The notes under the pieces are model-generated. The model was not told where the DNA came from, did no database searches, and saw nothing but the letters and a program-made list of their open reading frames with translations. From assembly GCA_026015225.1 (NCBI GenBank), contig JAOZGV010000187.1, positions 1 to 8,134 on the forward strand: DNA of 8,134 nucleotides, given 5' to 3'. The DNA comes from Candidatus Bathyarchaeota archaeon (lineage in GTDB: Archaea > Thermoproteota > Bathyarchaeia > 40CM-2-53-6 > RBG-13-38-9). Shown one piece after another: positions 1 to 6,630 of the stretch (position 1 is the first letter of the stretch; every line of letters begins with the position of its first letter). The position numbers were made by a program, and so were the translations under genes.

Positions 1-3000
1 AATCTTAGAGGTTCCATCAACAGAAAAGCAATCAATGACGAGGAAAGCGCAATCGATGAAAGCACAAAAATTACTGATGCAAACATCATCATTCCATTAA
101 TCATTAAAACTTCAGCAGATAAAGTAAGAACTGTACTAAACATTAAAACAGAAAATGAGCAGATTGAAGTCATTTTTAAAAATCTTCTCGCATTGAAGTC
201 ATAAAGAAATAGAGAGAAGATCAGGAGTATTGGGACAAGATACATGATCCCTATTAAAGAGCTGCTTATGAATCCAGTAATGAAGATAGCCAACTCATTA
301 TTAAATGATAAATTATCAAATACTAAAGAGGATGATCTTAAGGCAAAAATTAATGGATAAAGAATTATCTTAGTAAATGCCTTGAGTGCAAAATTCTTAG
401 AAATATTGTCAGCAAGGTATGGACTAAAAGAATAGTACCAAGCATTAAACACTTGCATAAATTGCTCTCCCGCAAAAGTCTTCATTGCATATTCATCTCT
501 AAAATGTCTTAGAAGACTAACTTCAGGTGATAACTCAGATTCGAATGTAGCTGTGGCAATTACACACGCGCCCAATGACAATTCAACCTCTACAGAATGC
601 ACTCTTCCTTCGCCAAATGCCGTTACCACCATAAGATAATGACCTACTAATGCAGCTCTAGATGTATCCACTCTTAGTGTTACATCTCCTGGAGGCATAA
701 CATTCGGAGGTTCAAAAATAGCTGTCGAATTGAAAGGAAGACCTGCAATACTGAAACTCACTTGAGAATCAAAACCTTCTAATGAATATAGAGATAATTT
801 ATATGTGGCTGAAGAACCAGGGCCTATCCTTTGATGCATTGGATTAACAATGAGTTTGAAATCCCGACCAATAGAGCCATACTCAGCTTGGTAAGCTCCT
901 CCTGATGAGATCAGTCTTATTGGTGAGGTCGAATTAGAATCACTCCATCTTAAAAAATCATCCCCTGTATCATCTTGAGAAGGCATCACGACAGTATGAG
1001 TTCCTACAATATTATTGAATGTATGCGGTGCGGTATATGATGCACCATCAAAAGTAAACGCAATTGAGATCTCTACCCCTCTTCCTCGACTGTATGCATT
1101 AATCGTGATGTCATATGAACCTGTGGATTCATATTCTGCAACTGCTTTATGGGGCGTGTCCATTTCTACACTTATTGGATTTCCTGGAATGATACTTCCA
1201 TCTATTTTCCACTGTCTGAAATTATAGGACTCTACCTCTGGTGCTGATAGTGAAATCACTTTTCCATCATTATAGTATCCCATGCCTGGGATATTTGTTA
1301 CGCCAGGGGGTTCAGTGCTAATATTCAAAAAATACTGTTTAAAGTAATAACCAGTGATTCTTATCGAAGAATTGACTACTAAAGGTGATGAAACAGATGT
1401 ATAATTGAGCAAATAACGCAATCCTTCTGTAGCATTCACAGAATCTGGGTATACGAAATCGTGTACTGTTCCTTCTTCCCACCAGAAAGAGGCAGGAAGT
1501 GTATAGTTCTTGGTTTCATCACCTTTTAATGGATCGTCTACTTGGATTCCCAAACTTACGTTTGGTATATTGTGATCGAAGGCAACTAAATATTCCATAC
1601 TATACCTAAAATCGATTGAAATTTCGAATGAGACTGTAATTAGATTTTGAGTGCAATGATACCTATCTTCTGAACTTACATTGATATATTGTTTTACGCT
1701 AATTGTATGAGAAGTTCCACCATCGAAAATGAGAGTATCGGTATCCCCACCTTTTAATGTTTTATTGTAATTTGAATCTACAAATAAATCTGTTTCATAC
1801 TGAGGTGGCAATCCAAGTATACTAACTAAGACTGAATAAGTTTCCGGCGGCGGTTCTATTGGAGGTTCTGATGGTGTAGCAAAAGTCCATACGATCCGTG
1901 TATATGGGTTTGGTTTACCTATTGATTTTTCATACCCATCAGTACTCAATGTTATTTTATATGGTACAAAAATCCCTTCAGCTCTAAGGATGAATCCACC
2001 ATTCTCGACAGATTGTAAAGTTCCCCCATCTATATCTATAATCGATTGAATTGGTGAACCATTGAAATCTAGGGTTACACCATATATATTCTGATCTACT
2101 CCTTCTATAGACCAGCTCTGACCTTTACTAAACGCATAGTTTTTTGACTCTATATAATCTCCTTCTATTGTAGTAGAAGCAAAGATTTCGTATCCACCAC
2201 TAGGTAATGGATATGGGGAAACCGAAATTTCACCAACACCCAACTGATTAGTAGATACTGAAAAATCTGTTACAATGGTTCCAGTATGATCGTATATTTT
2301 GACGTTTACTGGAATATTCGAGATAGGCTCCTCAACTTTATAAGGCCCATTCAACTCTCTTCTAAATGTATATACTACTATCTGACTTGGACTTTCAGGC
2401 TTAACTGGAAATATACTTAAGAATTTTCCTGAACTTCCGACGGTCTTTGTAATAGGTTGGTTTCCAAACCATTCATCAGCATACTTTCCCTCAACTAATG
2501 CTCCCCCAGAAATACTTCTGACAATGGTTTTGAATGTATGGTCATGAATGTATGTGGAGCCAGTCTGATATAGTCTAGAATTAAGTCTGGAGAGGAAATC
2601 ATAAGGTTGTGAAGGATCGGTTGCAAGCTCGTTTGATAGAATCAGAAACATTGCAGCTGCTGAGCGATAGGAGATATCTGGATCCGTTTTAAAGAAGAAA
2701 TATTGAGTGCCTCCTAAAAGATCTTTGGCGTAACTCCATACATCATAATATTTCAAATTGACTATCATATCTCTAAAGACCATGTCTCTAATCCCCTTAT
2801 CCTTCAATCTCATAGCTACAATCTCTGTTGTAGCTTCAGCCATTCCTTCTTCTGCCCATGAACTTTCAGGCATAATATATATCGCATCATGAAAGGCGTG
2901 GATCAATTCGTGTGTAAAAATATTATCCAAAATAGGATTGTTCCCAGTAGTTGGAGGCAGGTCACTCAATGCCATCATATCATTTGCTGGATCATAGTAA

Positions 3001-3392
3001 TTCCAAGGCCAGATTGTAGGATCAAACTTAATCGATATTGTCATAGTATTCGAAGGAAAACCATATATTTCTATGATCTCAGGATACACTACACTGAAGA
3101 GATCTTGGACATAATCCCTCCTATCAACAGGAAAGCTAGAATCGAACCTAATGCTTATTGATCCATCACCAAGCGCATATACTTCTAGGTTACGATTACC
3201 ATTAATGGAAGATTGAATTGATGCAAGATATTTATTGATCATTAAGGGTGTCATGCATCTGCCGATATTTCTCGTCTCTTCAAGATTCTCTTCAAATGAA
3301 GGCTCTTCTTGCGCAAATACAACTGATTTAAGACTAACTGAAAAAACAAGACTGGATACTAATAGGATCAATATCATATACTTTTTTAGCAA
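1..3392 (-). CDS. Giant secreted zinc metallopeptidase with beta-sandwich repeats, CFI-box and polytopic membrane tail (3' end outside window)
   Basis: The minus frame is open from TTG 3392 to the left edge: 1,130 codons, no stop. Residues 1-27 form a signal peptide (KK, hydrophobic core, cut after VFA). Residues 80-186 resemble a gluzincin (peptidase MA-like) domain: HELIHAFHD at 161-169 gives zinc ligands H161 and H165 and catalytic E162, and WAEEGMAE at 179-186 supplies the likely third ligand E182. Beta-rich domains follow from about 310, a proline linker at 507-518, repeat modules at about 519-690, an InlB-like repeat at 687-756, a second repeat type at 757-838, a PGF-like Ig domain at 844-940, a CFI-box at 943-1013 and hydrophobic segments from about 1002 to the edge. 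It should be an outward-facing, membrane-anchored protease; its substrate cannot be told. TTG is chosen because GAGG lies 9 bases upstream; the first ATG (residue 6) would remove the KK. The gene starts 45 bases after the dehydrogenase stop. Confidence 0.88.
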   Translation of the reverse strand, partial: MLKKYMILILLVSSLVFSVSLKSVVFAQEEPSFEENLEETRNIGRCMTPLMINKYLASIQSSINGNRNLEVYALGDGSISIRFDSSFPVDRRDYVQDLFSVVYPEIIEIYGFPSNTMTISIKFDPTIWPWNYYDPANDMMALSDLPPTTGNNPILDNIFTHELIHAFHDAIYIMPESSWAEEGMAEATTEIVAMRLKDKGIRDMVFRDMIVNLKYYDVWSYAKDLLGGTQYFFFKTDPDISYRSAAAMFLILSNELATDPSQPYDFLSRLNSRLYQTGSTYIHDHTFKTIVRSISGGALVEGKYADEWFGNQPITKTVGSSGKFLSIFPVKPESPSQIVVYTFRRELNGPYKVEEPISNIPVNVKIYDHTGTIVTDFSVSTNQLGVGEISVSPYPLPSGGYEIFASTTIEGDYIESKNYAFSKGQSWSIEGVDQNIYGVTLDFNGSPIQSIIDIDGGTLQSVENGGFILRAEGIFVPYKITLSTDGYEKSIGKPNPYTRIVWTFATPSEPPIEPPPETYSVLVSILGLPPQYETDLFVDSNYNKTLKGGDTDTLIFDGGTSHTISVKQYINVSSEDRYHCTQNLITVSFEISIDFRYSMEYLVAFDHNIPNVSLGIQVDDPLKGDETKNYTLPASFWWEEGTVHDFVYPDSVNATEGLRYLLNYTSVSSPLVVNSSIRITGYYFKQYFLNISTEPPGVTNIPGMGYYNDGKVISLSAPEVESYNFRQWKIDGSIIPGNPISVEMDTPHKAVAEYESTGSYDITINAYSRGRGVEISIAFTFDGASYTAPHTFNNIVGTHTVVMPSQDDTGDDFLRWSDSNSTSPIRLISSGGAYQAEYGSIGRDFKLIVNPMHQRIGPGSSATYKLSLYSLEGFDSQVSFSIAGLPFNSTAIFEPPNVMPPGDVTLRVDTSRAALVGHYLMVVTAFGEGRVHSVEVELSLGACVIATATFESELSPEVSLLRHFRDEYAMKTFAGEQFMQVFNAWYYSFSPYLADNISKNFALKAFTKIILYPLIFALRSSSLVFDNLSFNNELAIFITGFISSSLIGIMYLVPILLIFSLFLYDFNARRFLKMTSICSFSVLMFSTVLTLSAEVLMINGMMMFASVIFVLSSIALSSSLIAFLLMEPLR

Positions 3393-3401
3393 ATAGTAAG
3401 G

Positions 3402-3405
3402 CCTC
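3402..3405 (-). promoter_or_regulatory. Shine-Dalgarno site (GAGG) setting the TTG start of the metallopeptidase
   Basis: GAGG lies 9 bases upstream of TTG 3392, the same spacing as the stronger GGAGG before the dehydrogenase TTG. It favours TTG 3392 over the upstream in-frame TTG that overlaps this site and over the ATG at 3377, both of which have no site of their own. Confidence 0.6.
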
Positions 3406-3437
3406 AATTTGAAAAACTACAGATAACGGTTTTAATC

Positions 3438-4472
3438 CTACTTAATCTTAATAACAACTTTAATTGCTTTATGTTCGCTTGGGTTTGCTGCAACCTCAAA
3501 TGCTTTACTCGCTTCTCCTATATCGAATTCGTGAGTAATTACTGGTTTGACTGACTTCTCTGATAAGCATGATATGGCCTTCCTGACAGAATTGCAGGGA
3601 CCAAGTCTTGCGTTCTTAATTGTCAAACCCTTGTTTGTCATATCCTTAAATGGTTCCTCAATCTTCAATTCACTTCCATAGATGCTTAGTATAACTACCG
3701 TACCCATTTTGGTCGTAGCTTTTAGCGCCTGCGCAAAGGCAGGGGGATATCCTGTACATTCTAACGCAACTTCGACACCTTTTCCCTCTGTCGCCTCCAT
3801 AACCGCTTGAACAACGTCTTCTTTGTTTGGATTTATGATCCTCTCTGCACCCAATCTTTTTGCAAAATCTAATCTGAAATCAGCTATATCTACAGCAAAA
3901 ACACTTCTTGCTCCCATAACTTTTGCGTATTGAAGAGCATATAGTCCTACTGCTCCAGAACCATAGATAAGAACGTCTTTTTCACCATCTATCTCCCCAA
4001 GCATACTAACAGCATTTATTGATACGCTCAGGGGCTCTGTCTGAGAAGCATCCTTTGCGCTGAGATTTTTGGGCAATTCATAAACAAGTACTGCTGGAAA
4101 AGGCATCTTTTCTCTGAATGCCCCAGGAAGTTCGAAACCTATTCTTTGACGATTATGACACTGATCATCTCTTCCTATGCTGCAACTTGGACAGGGCGGA
4201 TAGACTCCTAAAGAATAACAACCTAAAGTGCATCCTGAGCTAACCAATTTATCGTTGGCCAATCCACTCCATTCGTGTCCTAGTATGACGGGATTTGTCT
4301 TTGTAGGTTCGATGCCAGGATATCTCTTACCATGGAATTGTGCTATGGCAACATCTGAACCACAAATACTACCGTAAAGAGGCTCCACAAAGGACTCATT
4401 TATATTAATTTTGGGCTCTTCTATATCCTTAACAACAATAGACTCTGGGCCATCACACAAGATCGCTCTCAA
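3438..4472 (-). CDS. Zinc-dependent medium-chain dehydrogenase (threonine/polyol dehydrogenase-like)
   Basis: This is a 344-residue cytoplasmic MDR-superfamily enzyme that would oxidise a secondary alcohol, sugar alcohol or amino-alcohol with NAD+. Catalytic-zinc residues are visible: C37 and D40 in GSICGSD, H66 and E67 in GHEWSG, and E147 in TEPLSV. The Rossmann glycine motif is G171-S-G-A-V-G176, and D195 ends the second strand, which favours NAD+ over NADP+. The structural-zinc lobe is unusual: only C94, C97 and C105 of the usual four cysteines are in place, and the stretch from GHE to the last cysteine looks several residues short; C81 and C85 lie nearby and could compensate. It begins with TTG behind GGAGG. 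The best family match is the broad threonine/sorbitol/galactitol-phosphate dehydrogenase group; the substrate cannot be assigned. The next gene downstream is the metallopeptidase, on the same strand, but no functional link is apparent. Confidence 0.93.
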   Translation of the reverse strand: MRAILCDGPESIVVKDIEEPKININESFVEPLYGSICGSDVAIAQFHGKRYPGIEPTKTNPVILGHEWSGLANDKLVSSGCTLGCYSLGVYPPCPSCSIGRDDQCHNRQRIGFELPGAFREKMPFPAVLVYELPKNLSAKDASQTEPLSVSINAVSMLGEIDGEKDVLIYGSGAVGLYALQYAKVMGARSVFAVDIADFRLDFAKRLGAERIINPNKEDVVQAVMEATEGKGVEVALECTGYPPAFAQALKATTKMGTVVILSIYGSELKIEEPFKDMTNKGLTIKNARLGPCNSVRKAISCLSEKSVKPVITHEFDIGEASKAFEVAANPSEHKAIKVVIKIK

Positions 4473-4481
4473 CTAGTTTAT

Positions 4482-4486
4482 CCTCC
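4482..4486 (-). promoter_or_regulatory. Strong Shine-Dalgarno site (GGAGG) for the dehydrogenase TTG start
   Basis: GGAGG sits 9 bases before TTG 4472. No ATG lies in this frame near the conserved MRAILCDGP-like N-terminus, so this site fixes TTG as the start codon. Confidence 0.85.
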
Positions 4487-4513
4487 AATTAATTCATCAA
4501 TTACTGCATGATT

Positions 4514-4522
4514 TACTTAAAG
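4514..4522 (-). promoter_or_regulatory. Candidate archaeal TATA box for the dehydrogenase
   Basis: The minus strand reads CTTTAAGTA, centred near 4518. Transcription about 25 bases downstream would begin near 4493 and leave a leader of about 20 bases containing the GGAGG site. It lies downstream of the T-run that may end the previous transcript. In AT-rich DNA such boxes arise often by chance. Confidence 0.35.
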
Positions 4523-4542
4523 ATTAATGGTCATGAATTGTT

Positions 4543-4549
4543 AAAAAAA
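4543..4549 (-). terminator. Candidate T-run terminator after the CARDB-like surface-protein gene
   Basis: The minus strand has seven consecutive T residues starting about 36 bases after the stop of the upstream gene (4585). Archaeal intrinsic termination mainly needs a T-run. No real hairpin precedes it; CTGTAACAG just upstream is a short inverted repeat with a one-base centre that cannot fold well. Confidence 0.4.
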
Positions 4550-4584
4550 GCTGTTACAGTTGCTATCTATATTAACTCTAAAAA

Positions 4585-5781
4585 TCATATGTTAGAAGAA
4601 CGTCTTCTCATGATTATAATTGCCCCAATAACAATTCCTAAAAATATCGCAATGATCGCTATAAATCCAATTAGTTGATTACTAATCAAAGTGGGCGAAA
4701 CACGTACTGTTAATTTTCCCTCATTTATAGTATGGCCAAAAGAATTAACAGTAATGTTTGCTTCGAAAAGGCCCTCTTTCAAAGTTTCTAGTTCTACAAA
4801 GTATTCGGCATCCTGTCCTGGACCTATGTCTCTTGGGGAAGTCACACTTATCAATTTAAGTCCGTCTGGTACTTCAATATTTATTCCAATATCTTTTGCA
4901 TCAGTGTATCCAACATTTCTAAAAACATATCTCACCGTTACTACGTCACCTGGACGAACCGGTTCAATTTCCTCAGGATATACTGTTTGGTTTATCAGGT
5001 CTAACTCTGGTAAAGAAATAAAAATATTCCATTCCCAAGACCATGCTTTAGTATCTTTTAGATACAGCTTTACTGACCCATTGATTTCACCTGGTTTCTT
5101 TCCAATCAATTCCATCGTCCAGCTATCGGTTGCACCAGATTTTAGATCTTTTGTCTCTGTAGGTTTTTTAATCTCAAGCGCTCCTGCAGGATCTATTTCC
5201 TCCATTGTAAACCTAACTCTATTGGCATCTGCTCCACCCACATTCTTCACAGTATAGGTTATCTGGAATGGATTCCCTAGATAGATCGGTTCTCCTCCAG
5301 ATGGACTCCGTTCTATATCAATAATTGAAAGAAGCGGTTCTGATGCCATAAGATTGAATTTAGTACTAACGATTAATCCATCATTTGCATAAGCATCGAC
5401 TTTCCAATCCCCAATTTTAGAAGTGATTGTTGAAATTTCTAGGTAGCTAACACGCGTTATGTTATAAGGTCTTTCATCCAGATTATATTCCTGAGATGTG
5501 AAAGTTTCTCCATTGGGTTCAATCCAGTCGATTCTTATTACAACGGGTTCTTTAGACTCGGTTATGAGTAAATAAGCGTAAATCCTAAATTCAGAATTAA
5601 GAAAAATATCTTTTTCATTGATAGGCTGCCTAATCCTTCCTGAAATATCGATATCTTCACATACAATAAATTTCTCAACAGTACCTTCCCAACCATACGC
5701 AGGATTTATCTGAAATATTGAAGTCATAATTAGAGATAACATAAGAAAAATTTTGATTGAGTAATTTCGTTCTCTATGCAT
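4585..5781 (-). CDS. Secreted, membrane-anchored surface protein with CARDB-like beta-sandwich domains
   Basis: This 398-residue protein has a signal peptide (basic HRER start, hydrophobic residues 11-23, likely cut after AYG30). The outside portion has three beta-rich units at about 35-145, 150-255 and 259-361. The second and third carry the YTVKNVGGADA-like and YVFRNVGYTDA-like signatures of CARDB/alpha-adaptin-like domains, each followed by a G-x-x-D/A-x-x-W/Y pattern. Residues 368-390 form one transmembrane helix and RRR at 392-394 is the inside stop-transfer signal, so the protein is type I: bulk outside, short tail inside. No enzymatic motif is visible. Such domains usually serve adhesion, scaffolding or cell-envelope assembly; a specific role cannot be given. 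ATG 5781 has only a weak ribosome site (GAGTG about 10 bases upstream) but is the only start giving an intact signal peptide. Confidence 0.88.
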   Translation of the reverse strand: MHRERNYSIKIFLMLSLIMTSIFQINPAYGWEGTVEKFIVCEDIDISGRIRQPINEKDIFLNSEFRIYAYLLITESKEPVVIRIDWIEPNGETFTSQEYNLDERPYNITRVSYLEISTITSKIGDWKVDAYANDGLIVSTKFNLMASEPLLSIIDIERSPSGGEPIYLGNPFQITYTVKNVGGADANRVRFTMEEIDPAGALEIKKPTETKDLKSGATDSWTMELIGKKPGEINGSVKLYLKDTKAWSWEWNIFISLPELDLINQTVYPEEIEPVRPGDVVTVRYVFRNVGYTDAKDIGINIEVPDGLKLISVTSPRDIGPGQDAEYFVELETLKEGLFEANITVNSFGHTINEGKLTVRVSPTLISNQLIGFIAIIAIFLGIVIGAIIIMRRRSSNI

Positions 5782-5822
5782 CTTTCAACACTCAAGTATC
5801 TTAACTTATTGCCCATCAATAC

Positions 5823-5845
5823 TATTTAATAGTGAGATTTAAAAT
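5823..5845 (-). promoter_or_regulatory. Candidate TATA region for the CARDB-like protein gene
   Basis: Two TATA-like stretches occur on the minus strand: ATTTTAAAT (5845-5837) and CTATTAAATA (5832-5823). They would predict leaders of roughly 35 and 21 bases before ATG 5781. I cannot choose between them, and AT-rich intergenic sequence makes either a possible chance match. Confidence 0.25.
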
Positions 5846-5923
5846 CCATCTTGCTATTTTTATCTATTGCTTAAGGAGATTTGTATGATCCCTCTATATC
5901 GTTCGAATCACTAAGATCAGTTA

Positions 5924-6478
5924 TTATAGATCAAACTCTTTTCCTATTGCTTTTTTATAAGTTTCAAAGTCTGATTGTGAAAATAATACAAAAATAACCT
6001 TCTCAAATACGTTTTTCTTTTCAAGATAACTTCTCACCGTCATCAAGGCAACTCTACAAGCACTTTCAATTGGATAGCCATAAGCACCAGTACTTATTGA
6101 TGGGAAAGCGATACTTTTTAGAATATTTTCACTCGCTAATTTTAAGGAATTTCTGTATGCTGAAGCTAGTAACTTATCCTCATTTTTAAAGCCCCCTCTC
6201 CAAATAGGTCCAACGGCATGAATTACATATTTTGCTTTCAGGTTTCCACCTGTTGTGATGACTGCTTTTCCGGTAGGTAACCCGTTTGGCCAATCTTTTT
6301 TCCTTATCTCTTTACACGCTTCAAGAATTCTCGGGCCCCCCTTTCTGTGGATCGCTCCATCAACACCTCCGCTCCCCATTAAACTAGAATTGGCCGCATT
6401 GACAATAGCATCCGTATCTACTTCAGTAATGTCACCTTGTAAGAGATGGAGTGCAGTGTTTCCAATCTTAATTTGCAT
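5924..6478 (-). CDS. Macro-domain protein, probable O-acetyl-ADP-ribose deacetylase / ADP-ribosyl hydrolase (MacroD/YmdB type)
   Basis: The 184 residues are a single complete macro domain of the usual size, with no extra domain. Motifs in order: QGDIT with D16 contacting the adenine, VNAANS with N27 and N30 near the distal ribose, a glycine-rich GSGGVDGAI loop with D40, and ISTGAYGYP at 128-136 binding the diphosphate. The N-A-A-N plus G-V-D-G-A-I combination is that of the MacroD-type class, which hydrolyses O-acetyl-ADP-ribose and mono-ADP-ribose on acidic residues; activity here is inferred from that class. It acts in the cytoplasm. No ADP-ribosyltransferase, sirtuin or NADAR-type partner lies in the window, so it looks like a housekeeping orphan rather than an antitoxin. 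ATG 6478 has no Shine-Dalgarno site, which suggests a short-leader or leaderless transcript. The gap to the next gene is 142 bases. Confidence 0.95.
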   Translation of the reverse strand: MQIKIGNTALHLLQGDITEVDTDAIVNAANSSLMGSGGVDGAIHRKGGPRILEACKEIRKKDWPNGLPTGKAVITTGGNLKAKYVIHAVGPIWRGGFKNEDKLLASAYRNSLKLASENILKSIAFPSISTGAYGYPIESACRVALMTVRSYLEKKNVFEKVIFVLFSQSDFETYKKAIGKEFDL

Positions 6479-6510
6479 TTTTAAGACCCAGTTTTATTTA
6501 TTTGTACTGA

Positions 6511-6520
6511 ATATATTTTT
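6511..6520 (-). promoter_or_regulatory. Candidate TATA box for the macro-domain gene
   Basis: The minus strand reads AAAAATATAT, about 37 bases before ATG 6478. Initiation some 25 bases downstream would leave about 10 bases of leader, consistent with the absence of a ribosome site. A second AT-rich stretch (AAATAAATA, about 6495-6503) is an alternative. Confidence 0.3.
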
Positions 6521-6577
6521 TCTCTATCTAATATTATACAATAACTTTGAAAGCTAACAACTAATACACTATGAGCA

Positions 6578-6598
6578 CTTTTCCTGAAATCAGAAAAG
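6578..6598. promoter_or_regulatory. Inverted repeat in the divergent promoter region (possible operator)
   Basis: CTTTTCCTGA, a two-base centre and TCAGAAAAG form a nine-pair inverted repeat with one extra C in the left arm. It lies just upstream of the TATA-like box of the glycosyltransferase and between two divergent genes, where a dimeric regulator could bind. No T-run follows, so it is not a typical terminator. Confidence 0.3.
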
Positions 6599-6599
6599 C

Positions 6600-6607
6600 A
6601 TTAAATT
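6600..6607 (+). promoter_or_regulatory. Candidate TATA box for the glycosyltransferase, leaderless or nearly so
   Basis: ATTAAATT is centred about 27 bases before ATG 6631, the spacing expected when transcription starts at or next to the start codon. An in-frame TAA at 6619-6621 rules out a start further upstream. A weak AGGT lies only two bases before the ATG, too close for normal use. Confidence 0.4.
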
Positions 6608-6630
6608 CTAATTGATCATAAAAAAGGTCT

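Noticed and set aside
1..204. Plus-strand open frame ending with TAA at 202-204
   Set aside because: It overlaps the opposite strand of the giant peptidase, whose frame continues without a stop through positions 1-3392 and encodes membrane helices here. The plus frame has no start in the window and looks like a shadow.
1015..1227. Plus-strand frame of 70 codons
   Set aside because: It is antisense to peptidase repeat modules that match known surface-repeat patterns, and it has no ribosome site or recognisable domain.
2889..3161. Plus-strand frame of 90 codons
   Set aside because: It is antisense to the HELIHAFHD region of the peptidase; the zinc motif makes the minus strand the coding one.
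181..3392. Possible break or pseudogene because no complete gene is visible across 3.4 kb
   Set aside because: Codon-by-codon reading of the minus strand found no stop from 3392 to 1; the gene is simply cut by the window edge.
4550..4560. CTGTAACAG as a terminator hairpin or operator
   Set aside because: Four-base arms around a single base cannot form a stable hairpin, and a nine-base inverted repeat is expected by chance in DNA of this length.
4691..5257. Plus-strand frame of 188 codons
   Set aside because: It is antisense to the CARDB-like surface protein, which has a signal peptide, repeat domains and an anchor; the plus frame has none of these.
5924..6478. Macro domain as part of a DarT/DarG-like toxin-antitoxin or NAD-based defence pair
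   Set aside because: The macro gene stands alone, its motifs are of the MacroD/YmdB class, and no toxin-like gene adjoins it.
6255..6557. Plus-strand frame of 100 codons
   Set aside because: It is antisense to the N-terminal catalytic part of the macro domain and runs into AT-rich intergenic DNA, giving an artificial hydrophobic end.
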